From: Entamoeba histolytica HM-1:IMSS
Taxonomy: Eukaryota > Evosea > Mastigamoebida > Endamoebidae
Reading direction: 5' to 3'
Length of the DNA stretch: 47,281 bases
Assembly (NCBI RefSeq): GCF_000208925.1
Contig: NW_001914975.1
Location: forward strand, 1 to 47,281
The translations under genes and the position numbers were made by a program. The notes under the pieces were generated by a model. That model worked only from the letters and a program-made list of their open reading frames with translations, searched no databases and was not told the DNA's origin. Below are positions 21,519 through 29,931 of the stretch, one piece after another (positions within the stretch are counted from its first letter, which is position 1; the number at the start of each line of letters is the position of its first letter).

Positions 21519-23163
21519 GGGGTACGAAAATTAGCAAAGAAAAAATGCATCTAAATAATTTACAAAAAAAGAAAAAAGATGTAAAATAATTTGCATCCAT
21601 AGAATTTTCCATTTATTATATTTTGCTCCTAAAATAAATAAAAAATAAAAAATATGATAAATACAGAATATATAAATATTTATGTTTATATTTTATATTC
21701 ATTTATATTCATTTTGTATGAAATAATAATGAAATAGATGATTTGATTATTCATATGTAATTATTTTTATTATTTTATTTATATGTTATTTATCTATCGT
21801 ATTTATATATTTATTTCTTTTTATATTATTTATATCATTGTATTCTTCTTATTATCTATATATTATTATATTATTATATTTTTATTATTTTATGTTTTTT
21901 ATGTTTATATTATTTAGATTTTCTTATTGTTATTTTNNNNNNNNNNNNNNNNNNNNNNNNNNNNNNNNNNNNNNNNNNNNNNNNNNNNNNNNNNNNNNNN
22001 NNNNNNNNNNNNNNNNNNNNNNNNNNNNNNNNNNNNTATCTATTTAAATTCAAAATGATTTGTCTTTGAAACAATGAATAATAAAACGGAATATTAACAT
22101 AAGCATTTCATCATTATTACCACTTCTTGGTATTTCAATTTCATTATTTATAATTAAATACACTAGACACAAATCAGAGAAAGAGAGAAGTTTTATAACT
22201 CTATATCATCTGAAATCAAAATAATCTAAATTGATAAGTGTGAAGAATCTTTTTTTATTAAAAGAATGAACATTCATAAATATATTATTCAAAGTGTTTA
22301 TTCAACACATATTGAAAAAGAAAGAAGTGCTTTATTATCATTTCTTTAACTTCAATGTATTTTATTAATAAATTTCTTTAATTAAGTATTGTTTGAGTCG
22401 TTTAATAATTGAATATATTTATATTAGTATAAATATAGAAATGGAAGAGAATGGTTTGTGAAGAAATACATGTCTTTACAATGTTTGTTTCTCATAGTTT
22501 CTCAAAAAAGTCATATCATTCTACTCAACACCATTTTCATAATATTTTAAATGAACGAATTTGATAGTCATACTAATTAAATCATTAACTGAGTTAATTC
22601 ACTTATTTTTGATAATATACAATTACTTTCAAATACTTTTACGAATAAACATTACAATAACAATGTAAATTTAATACAACAAATAATAAAAAGTACTGAT
22701 AATTTCTAATTTGGTGATTTAACGATATATGGATATGAGAATTTCTTTATTTTTTAACTTGAGTCGTTCAAATTAAATAATGAAAATTATACGATTTTGA
22801 TATTTACAAACAAAAAATGAAAGTATGAAAAATATATATAACAACTATATGTTTTATATGTCAATTTCTATTTACTTCATAAAACATCATTTTATTGAAT
22901 ATACATTATTTATATAATATTATCAAAGAAAAAAATGAACAATAATGTAGTATATATTATTTTTGACTCAATTTGACACATACTTCATTTTCATTAATAA
23001 ATCAATATGATTAATTGTTTTTTTATCAACAGAAATAAATTAAAAGAACGAACATTAAATGGTAAAGAAACAATGTGATTTATTAAGAGAATGAACAAAA
23101 TGAAAAACGAAAAATAAAAAACTAACTGTAAATTTAACTTATTAATTCAAAAAATACAATAAT
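21519..23163. other. AT-rich sequence around an assembly gap
   Basis: Before the gap, 21519-21936 is a simple TATTTATAT-like sequence. After it, 22037-23163 has no convincing coding frame, no RNA gene and no sequence I can tie to the LINE. A 69-codon frame that runs into the gap is not supported. Confidence 0.55.
21937..22036. other. Assembly gap of 100 N
   Basis: Exactly 100 undetermined bases, a conventional placeholder, so the true distance is unknown. It lies about 420 bp after the point where LINE copy 2 ends abruptly. Confidence 0.99.
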
Positions 23164-23964
23164 ATGAGTCAACAACCAATATATGAAAAAGTATATCAGA
23201 ACATAAGAACTAGAGACAATGAAGATAATATACAGAAGAATATACAAAATGATGAAATAAACAAAGAGAATGAAGAAACCAAAAAAATCAAAGAAACAAA
23301 ATGGCATAAATCTAATGAAATTCAACAAAAACAAATGTCAACAATAGACAATGACATTACTAAAGAAGGAAATGGTGAACAAAGAAAAGATATAAGTGGG
23401 AGAGAAATAAAACAAGAGTATTATAATTTTGAAAAATACAAAGACATTTTATTAAGAATTAGCATATTAATTAAAACAATACAACCAATGGCAAATTCAG
23501 AAATTGTTAATAGACTGAGTAACTTAATTATTCATAACTTAATTATGTATGGAAGAAATGTTGAAGAATGGAGAGACATAGAAGATTTCAGAGAATTAGA
23601 TATTGGAGTTATTCAAAGAAATATAATTAATCAAATTGTATCAACACACAGAAAACATGAAGTAATTATTAAAGCAATATTTGTTGATAAAGTAAAAAGA
23701 ATAATAACAAGAATCAAAGAAGGAAATGTTTCAATTGAAGAAATATATAAATATCCATTAATTGGAACAGAATGGGGATGTGCATTTGATATTGCATTAT
23801 GTAATGAAATTGTTCATAAAGGAAATGAAATGTATTATGAATATCTGAATAATCCAATAATTTCATATTATTTAATGTATCAATTTGGAGCTGTTGATAA
23901 ACAAAAACAAATAGAAATCATCAAAACAAGAATAAATTTTTTGATGATGTTATTCAATATGTGA
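23164..23964 (+). CDS. Orphan hypothetical protein, 266 aa
   Basis: I do not recognise the family. Residues 1 to about 85 are very polar (Lys, Glu, Asn, Gln), probably disordered. Residues about 86-266 look globular and helical, with Trp and Cys residues (VEEWRDIEDFRELDIG, then GTEWGCAFDIALCNEIVHKG), and a C-terminal Phe/Leu/Met-rich helix. There is no signal peptide or membrane segment. The start ATG follows an A-rich leader. The gene stands alone between the gap and 430 bp of AT-rich DNA, close to a LINE copy, a setting in which lineage-specific families are often found. It is likely a real gene because the C-terminal two thirds has varied composition. Confidence 0.7.
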   Translation: MSQQPIYEKVYQNIRTRDNEDNIQKNIQNDEINKENEETKKIKETKWHKSNEIQQKQMSTIDNDITKEGNGEQRKDISGREIKQEYYNFEKYKDILLRISILIKTIQPMANSEIVNRLSNLIIHNLIMYGRNVEEWRDIEDFRELDIGVIQRNIINQIVSTHRKHEVIIKAIFVDKVKRIITRIKEGNVSIEEIYKYPLIGTEWGCAFDIALCNEIVHKGNEMYYEYLNNPIISYYLMYQFGAVDKQKQIEIIKTRINFLMMLFNM

Positions 23965-24398
23965 TTTAATTGTTTAACATTGTTTATTGTTTTTATTCTA
24001 AATGAGAAATTCAATATAATTCAATTATTCATTTTGTTTTCTTATTGATAATAAAACAGTGTATTTCTAATAACAATATGATAAATCTGTTTTATTGTAT
24101 TTAGTTTATAATTATATGTTATTTAATTTGTTTATATTTATCATTGTTAAGTCAATTAATAAATGTGTTGATGTTCATTTGATCTTTACTAATTGAAATA
24201 AATAATAAACCAATAAGATAATTGAAGAATAATTATTTAAATATAAATTAACTGTGATAACAAATAAGTTGTTTATAAAATAAATGATATTTAAATTAAA
24301 TGAAATTCATTGGTAATAGTACAATGATAAATATTTAAAACCAACATGACTTAATAACTAAAATGAATGACAATAAGTAAGTTAGAAACACCACTAAT
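23965..24398. other. Convergent intergenic spacer
   Basis: AT-rich DNA between the 3' ends of the orphan gene and the zinc-finger gene. I see no coding exon, RNA gene or repeat. Confidence 0.55.
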
Positions 24399-24788
24399 TT
24401 ATTTATCATTTAAATTATATGAATAAAGAGGAACTACTGAATGAATCATATTAAACATTGATTCAACTGTGATATTGTTCCAGTGATGTACTAACTTCAT
24501 ATGATTCGTTCTTTCTTCATTTGTAAGAGACAAGAAATGACAATCAGGCACGTAACATTGGTATGATGGATGAACTAATGAACTAACCTTAAAGAAAGAA
24601 TCATGAACCTCACATAAATGAATGTCAAGATATTTTTCATTAGAGAAGTTACGATGACAACATGAACAAATAAATGAATGGTTTAATCTCATGTGACATT
24701 CCATTTGAGTTGTTGTTTGACAAGTAAATAAACAAAAATCACATTGATATAATTCGTTGTCTTTGTTTAAACCTGATTTTCTTTTCAT
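24399..24788 (-). CDS. C2H2 zinc-finger protein, ZNF511-like
   Basis: A 129-residue protein with three zinc fingers in a row. The first is C-x2-C...H-x4-H (YQCDFC to MRLNH). The second is C-x2-C-x12-H-x4-H (CSCCHRNFSNEKYLDIHLCEVH), directly followed by DSFF. The third is C-x4-C-x12-H-x4-H (CYVPDC to MKLVH), followed by HW. The phrase LDIHLCEVHDSFF, then a second CxxxxC finger, then H-W, is the arrangement of ZNF511, a small conserved eukaryotic nuclear protein of poorly known function. The start ATG is fixed by a stop two codons upstream (TAA GTC ATG). It is intronless and divergent from the HTH gene. Confidence 0.78.
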   Translation of the reverse strand: MKRKSGLNKDNELYQCDFCLFTCQTTTQMECHMRLNHSFICSCCHRNFSNEKYLDIHLCEVHDSFFKVSSLVHPSYQCYVPDCHFLSLTNEERTNHMKLVHHWNNITVESMFNMIHSVVPLYSYNLNDK

Positions 24789-25188
24789 GACTTACTGAGA
24801 TTCTTAGTTTTCTATTAGAAAAATTGTTCGATTTATCGGCACGAACATCGTAAAGACTTTGTCCGTAATTTGGAAATCATATTCTGGCTGAACCCTTAAT
24901 TGGAAGTGTATTATTCCCTAAAGAATCTTAACACCTTGACATCAGCAATATTAAAGTATCAAAAAAAGTGGTAATAACTAAATGTATTATTGATTCATTA
25001 TTATGACTATAAAAATATCGTTTTCTATAACATTTTTATTTATACAATTAAAAGAAAAGAATGAATAACAAAAAAGAACTTAAAAGGGTTGAAGAAATAT
25101 GAGATTAGATAAAAATAAGAAACTAACTTAATTAGAAACGATAAAAAATTGAAACAATTTTAAGATCTGATCAAGATTATTAAAAACA
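24789..25188. promoter_or_regulatory. Divergent spacer with a less AT-rich patch
   Basis: About 24830-24960 is distinctly richer in G and C than the rest of the spacer (for example ATCGGCACGAACATCG). All six frames have stops within it and none joins a neighbouring gene. It could be promoter DNA shared by the two divergent genes, a small RNA gene, or a relic exon. Confidence 0.45.
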
Positions 25189-26421
25189 ATGAATAATGAA
25201 AAATCCCATTCGGAAGTAAGTCGGAATGAAGCTGGCACAGTACTGTTTCAAGAATTAACCCAACAATCTGAAAATCTGATAAATGAACCTTTAGTAAATG
25301 GTGTTGTTCCTCAAATTATTTCAGTAAACAAGAATTATGAAACACATGAAATGAATGGACATTTGCAATTAAAAGAGTTTAACGAAGAGTTAGAAACACA
25401 ACATACACATGAAACAAAATATCCTTCTAGTGTACTAACAAATACTAACCAATCAACCACTTCTCAAATTGTGACAACAAATATCTTAAATACAAATAAA
25501 GATGGAATATATGAAGAACTTCCAAAGGTAGGAATAAATAATCAGATTAATACATCAAGAATCATAGATGGCACACTCTTAGTTTCAGACTTAAATAGTC
25601 CAATAGTCACTACATCTATAGATTCTTCAATGATGAAAAAACCAAGAAAAACGGAGAAACGTATTAATCATATTTATACGAAAGAACAAAAAACAAAGTT
25701 AAGAGATTTATTCCGTAAACATGGAGCAAATTGGAAAATGGTTAAATATGCACTAGAAACAGGTATTAAAGAAGATTATTGTCGTCGACTGATTAACTCA
25801 ATTAAACGAGGAGATGATATTACAACAAAGAAAAAACGAGGACCTCCTGCAAAACATTCTGTAGAATTAATACGAGAAATTATAGAAGAAGTTAAAATCA
25901 GAGGAAAAAGTACAAGAGAAGCATCAAAACAATTAAAAGTATCACCTTCATCAATTTGTCGATATATGAAAAAACAAGAAGCAAGAGAAATTTATGAAAG
26001 AATTCAAGAAGCAAATAATAGAAATAATCCTAATAATTTAAATTTAAATGAAATAGACACTGAGTCACCACATTTGATACCAATAGTTGAAAGTGGAATA
26101 GGAATTGGTTCAGAAACACAACTTTCTCAAAATCAAATCCCTAGTATTAGACAAGCAGAACAAATCAATTTAAATGACCAAATAAATGTTTCTGACATTG
26201 GAGGTAATGGTCAAGTTCCTATAAATCCAAAACTTATAGAAATGAATATGAATGGAATTCCATTAGGTATTCATTCACTAACTGGAGTAATTCATGATCC
26301 AAACACCATTCAAACTATTGAAGTTCCACTCCAAGAAATAAATGTAAAACCTAATGAAAAAGAAGGAGTTGGAATAAAAGAAGAAGAAGAAAATGGTGCA
26401 GTAATAGAAATAGCATTATAA
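25189..26421 (+). CDS. DNA-binding protein with two helix-turn-helix motifs, 410 aa
   Basis: Residues about 155-270 hold the only structured part. The first helical unit is YTKEQKTKLRDLFRKHGANWKMVKYAL, ending DYCRRLINSIKRG, and is homeodomain/Myb-like. A basic KKKRGPPAKHS linker follows. The second helix-turn-helix is IREIIEEV...STREASKQLKVSPSSICRYMKK, like the N-terminal domains of Paired and Tc1/mariner proteins. Both flanks are long, polar, Asn/Gln/Thr-rich and probably disordered. No transposase catalytic domain is present, so a regulator (possibly domesticated from a transposase) is more likely than an element. It is intronless. Function and targets are unknown. Confidence 0.7.
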   Translation: MNNEKSHSEVSRNEAGTVLFQELTQQSENLINEPLVNGVVPQIISVNKNYETHEMNGHLQLKEFNEELETQHTHETKYPSSVLTNTNQSTTSQIVTTNILNTNKDGIYEELPKVGINNQINTSRIIDGTLLVSDLNSPIVTTSIDSSMMKKPRKTEKRINHIYTKEQKTKLRDLFRKHGANWKMVKYALETGIKEDYCRRLINSIKRGDDITTKKKRGPPAKHSVELIREIIEEVKIRGKSTREASKQLKVSPSSICRYMKKQEAREIYERIQEANNRNNPNNLNLNEIDTESPHLIPIVESGIGIGSETQLSQNQIPSIRQAEQINLNDQINVSDIGGNGQVPINPKLIEMNMNGIPLGIHSLTGVIHDPNTIQTIEVPLQEINVKPNEKEGVGIKEEEENGAVIEIAL

Positions 26422-26706
26422 AAAAAGTTAATGGTTTTATTACTTTCTTTAAAGCATTAATTGATTATTGTTTGTTAATATTTTTAATAACAGAAAATAT
26501 TGTTTGCTTAAATTAGAGAGATTAACAAATAATTTCTTTTTAAAGTAGGATAGTGATAAAGTCACTACAAAATCACTTTAGATTGAACTTGTTTTATAAG
26601 ATTATTTAACTAACTAAATAAATGTACATTCATAAAATATAAACCAAAATAGACTCATCTCATATATTGAAAAAAAAAAAAGAATATCTCTTTCTATTAT
26701 AACATA

Positions 26707-27090
26707 ATGACTGACAAATATGTTCCATTAAAAAATGAAGATGACTCTATTCAGGAAAGTCCAAAAAATGCTACTAACGTTCAACAACAAGTTCAACAAG
26801 AACATATTGAAACACAACCTCAAATTTTCTTAGCACCATTACATAATGATGAACATTCATTTTATCAAGTTCAACAACCTCAAGAACCAGTTGATAAAAG
26901 CTTACAAAATCCAGCATTCATATTATTTGTATTAGGGTTCTTCCTTCCATGTATTTGGATTTATAATATTGTCAAATATAGAAATTCAGGAGATTTAATT
27001 GAAAAGAGATGGGCATATTGGTCAATGATAGCACTTCTTTGTGTTACTATGTTTTATGCTGTTTTAGTTCTTGTTGTTGTCTTGGTTTAA
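26707..27090 (+). CDS. Small membrane protein with two C-terminal membrane segments, 127 aa
   Basis: Residues 1 to about 72 are polar and Gln-rich (QQQVQQEH, YQVQQPQEP). Residues about 75-92 (FILFVLGFFLPCIWIYNIV) and 104-127 (WSMIALLCVTMFYAVLVLVVVLV) are membrane segments joined by a charged loop (KYRNSGDLIEKRW). The hairpin with a Pro-Cys in the first segment resembles small fungal and protist proteins of unknown function. There is no signal peptide, so the N-terminus is probably cytosolic. The chain ends directly after the second segment. It is intronless. The specific role is unknown. Confidence 0.72.
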   Translation: MTDKYVPLKNEDDSIQESPKNATNVQQQVQQEHIETQPQIFLAPLHNDEHSFYQVQQPQEPVDKSLQNPAFILFVLGFFLPCIWIYNIVKYRNSGDLIEKRWAYWSMIALLCVTMFYAVLVLVVVLV

Positions 27091-27246
27091 CAATTTACAG
27101 AATTTCTAAATGTTGAAGTCATTCCTTTTTAAATCACATAAATCACAAGATGTTATTTTTTGTATCAAAACCTTTCTTTTTAAAAAGTCACAATAACTTA
27201 TTTGTTTCGACATTTTATATTACTTCTTCAAATAAAACCAGAATAA

Positions 27247-27799
27247 TTAGTATGAATGAATATTGGAATGAGATTTAGTTAATGTTGTTAATAAACAAAT
27301 AAGATCATTAATAAAGTTATAAAATATAAGAAGTCCTTGAGGATCTTCTGATTGTCTTATTTCATTTAATGTACCAAATTTGGATGTAACAAAGAATATA
27401 TGAATATCATTCATTTCAATCTCAAGTTCTTGACGACTTCCATTAATTTTATTTGGCCAATGAGCATCAGTTTGTCTACTAATGAGAGAAAATAAACTAC
27501 ACAAGAAAGAAGACAAACATTAAAATATGAGATTGAGAGATAATATCTTGAATTTCTTTCATTACAACTCTTGTTAAATGTAATTTTTTAATAATCTCAG
27601 TCTCATTTCGATAACGAGATTGATTACAATATTTAAGCTCACCATTATCAAAAATTTCAAATTTTATATATTCTTTTCCATATTGATTATGATTCCCATT
27701 ACTAAGAATAAGTAAGAAAATATAAAGGAGTATGAATTAAACAAACTAATAACGAAGATAGAAATGATTAAAACAAGTTTCGTTTTGAGGATTAGACAT
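27247..27799 (-). CDS. MAGOH: Mago nashi homologue (exon junction complex core), three exons
   Basis: Exons 27747-27799, 27519-27701 and 27247-27478 join to 468 nt, 155 residues (human MAGOH is 146). Introns are only 45 nt (GTTTGTTTAATT to TTCTTAG) and 40 nt (GTTTGTCTTC to CTCATTAG), both phase 2. The product matches Mago along its length: FYLRYYNGNHNQYGKEYIKF near the start, NQSRYRNE, then RQELEIEMNDIHIFFVTSKF, QSEDPQGLLIFYNFINDL. Mago pairs with Y14 in the exon junction complex that marks spliced mRNA. The ORF left without splicing covers only the last exon and wrongly reads intron 2 as its N-terminus. It is divergent from the PHD gene, 129 bp between starts. Confidence 0.93.
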
Positions 27800-27928
27800 A
27801 ATATATTAATAATAATTTCAGATTTTTTAGTGAGAATTAAAATAAATTAATGCAGGGTTTATAATCTGTATAAAATCTACTTTTTGATAAATTAAAAAAG
27901 AACTCATTTTAGAAGAATAAGAGTCTTG

Positions 27929-28696
27929 ATGTCTGAAAATAGTGGTGATGAACGACAACTAAGAGTTAAACATCATAAAATCCAAAATCATGATTTTTGT
28001 GATTGTTGTACAAAAAATAATGGAATCATTTTATATTGTGATGGATGTGATTGTTCATTTCATCTTCAATGTGCTTGTCCTCCTATTGCGTCTGATAAAA
28101 TACCAGAAAAAGAATGGTTTTGTAGAGTATGTTCTTATCGTTTAGGAATAACAAAATTAGATATTCCAGAAAATGATCCTTTTTATCTTGTTCATAAACA
28201 TTTAACTACTGTTAATCCAATTCAATTTGAAGTTCCTCGTTATATTAGTAAATATACTGATTATGAACCACCTAAGAAACCAACTAAATATTCTCGAGAT
28301 GTTTGTGAGTATTGTGAACAAAAAGGTGTTCATGTTAAATGTGCACATCCAGGATGTAGTCGTGCATTTCACTTACAATGTCATGATCCACCTTTATTTG
28401 CAATTCCTAAAATTTTCTTTTGTGATATTCATACACCAAAAAAAGAAGTTTGTTTTTAGTTATTTCTATGTTTGAGAGAAGAACAAAAAAATATGAATAT
28501 TTTGTATTTCAATCATCTTAGTCTTTTAAAAAATATTCTAAGTTTAAAAAACAAAAAAAAAACTTATTTTTGTTAGAAAAAGATTCAATTCTTAAAGCCA
28601 ACTTCTGTTATCTTTTTACATGAATCAACAGAAGATCAATCTTTCTTTTCACCAGTGTCACCTTTAATAAAACTTGAAGAAAAATTAAAAAGATAA
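27929..28696 (+). CDS. Double PHD-finger protein, two exons, 212 aa
   Basis: Exons 27929-28447 and 28577-28696 (639 nt). The intron begins GTTTGTTTTTAG at 28448 and ends TTGTTAG, 129 nt, phase 0. The first zinc finger (residues about 23-70) has the canonical C4HC3 order (CDCC, CDGC, FHLQC, FCRVC). The second (about 127-165) is a shorter variant (CEYC, KCAHPGC, FHLQC, FCDIH). PHD fingers read histone tails, so a chromatin role is likely. The second exon adds about 39 residues (starting KKIQFLKPTS and ending LEEKLKR) that are lost if translation runs into the intron. The ATG at 27929 is used. Confidence 0.85.
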
Positions 28697-28786
28697 AAAC
28701 AGAAAGAAGAATAATAATTTAATTTCATGTTGTAAAGAAATTTTAAAATGATTATAACGAATAACATTTTATTAATGTAAATATAT

Positions 28787-29498
28787 TTAACATTGAATTT
28801 CATCAATCATTGATTGAAGAGACATTGCTCGTTCCCTTCTTGGTCCATAAGAAAATCGTTCACATTGAATTGCTCTATCTAAATGATCAATCATTACAGG
28901 AAGGGATTTTTCAGTATTAATATTTTTAACAGGTTTTTTTGAAGTAGGATTTGGAATTCTAATTTGTTTTTCAATTAAAGATTTATAATCAGACTTACGT
29001 GATTTTCCTTTTTTTCTATTACATTTACCCAAATTTTGTTCTGAATAAATTAATTTACTAATTTCTATAAATGTTTTTATAGCTTGGTTATAATCAATTC
29101 CAAGTATTTGACTAATTGATTGTTTAAATACAATTGTATTATTTATTTTTTCTTTCAATTTCTAGTTATGAATATTTTTGTTTTTTATATGAAGAAAGTA
29201 ATGAGAAAATATAATACAAAGAAAACAAAAAACAAACACAACAACGATATAATGTCTTCATAACAATAATACAATATCCTACAAAATATTTTTTTGTTTT
29301 TCCTTGAAAAGGAAATTTTTTTATTTGAGTAGCAATATCAATTAAATTCAATTCATTTTTTGATGGATTTATTTCAATTTCTTCTTCAACTTTTTTACTA
29401 ATATCTTCAGGATAATGCCATGTTTCTACATTCTCTGATGTTCTTTCTTGTCGAATTAATATCTTCCTAATAAAGGCAGACTGTGGTTTTGAGTTCAT
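28787..29498 (-). CDS. Two-exon gene of unknown function, 211 aa
   Basis: Exons 29238-29498 and 28787-29161 join in phase 0 across a 76-nt intron (GTTTGTTTTTTG to CATAACTAG), giving 636 nt. The start is MNSKPQSAFIRKILIR. The protein has no signal peptide or membrane segment; the hydrophobic end seen when the intron is read through is an artefact. It holds a basic middle (CNRKKGKSRKSDYKS) and a C-terminal YGPRRERAMSLQSMIDEI. A helix around FKQSISQILGIDYNQAIKTF may be a protein contact. I do not recognise a family. It is tail-to-tail with the PHD gene (90 bp). Confidence 0.7.
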
Positions 29499-29931
29499 TG
29501 AATATGATATGTTAAAGAATACTTTTTCTAGATTGTACTACTAGTCTGTATTGAGTCAATAAACTATAAGATATAACTCTTAATAGGGGTATGATTAATT
29601 TATCTATTTATACAATAAAAATATTACCCTGTTGAACTTTAATTAGAAATTCCTTTCATTATTCTGTTATTTAATATATATTCTAACTATTATTCAATCT
29701 CTTTTTATAGTATTTTTTTTTTGTATTATTTTCTTTTTTAGTTTCAGTTATTTTAATCATTATTATATCAAGAAAGAATGTGGAATATCAAAAACGATTA
29801 AATAAGTAGATGTTATACCCCTTTTTCATAAATTTTGGGTTTATGTTTTTTTTTTTGATTTGTTATGAATAATACAAAAAAAAATCTAAAGAGAAATAAC
29901 AAACATAAGAAAAAAGTGTTTTAAAGTAGAA
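29499..29931. other. Intergenic AT-rich spacer
   Basis: Between the start of the unknown two-exon gene and the end of the RalGAP-like gene. It contains A/T runs and no supported exon, RNA or repeat. Confidence 0.6.

Noticed and set aside
28787..29161. A separate gene beginning inside the frame at 29158
   Set aside because: That frame has no ATG there; it continues from an upstream exon across a GTTTGT...CTAG intron in phase 0.
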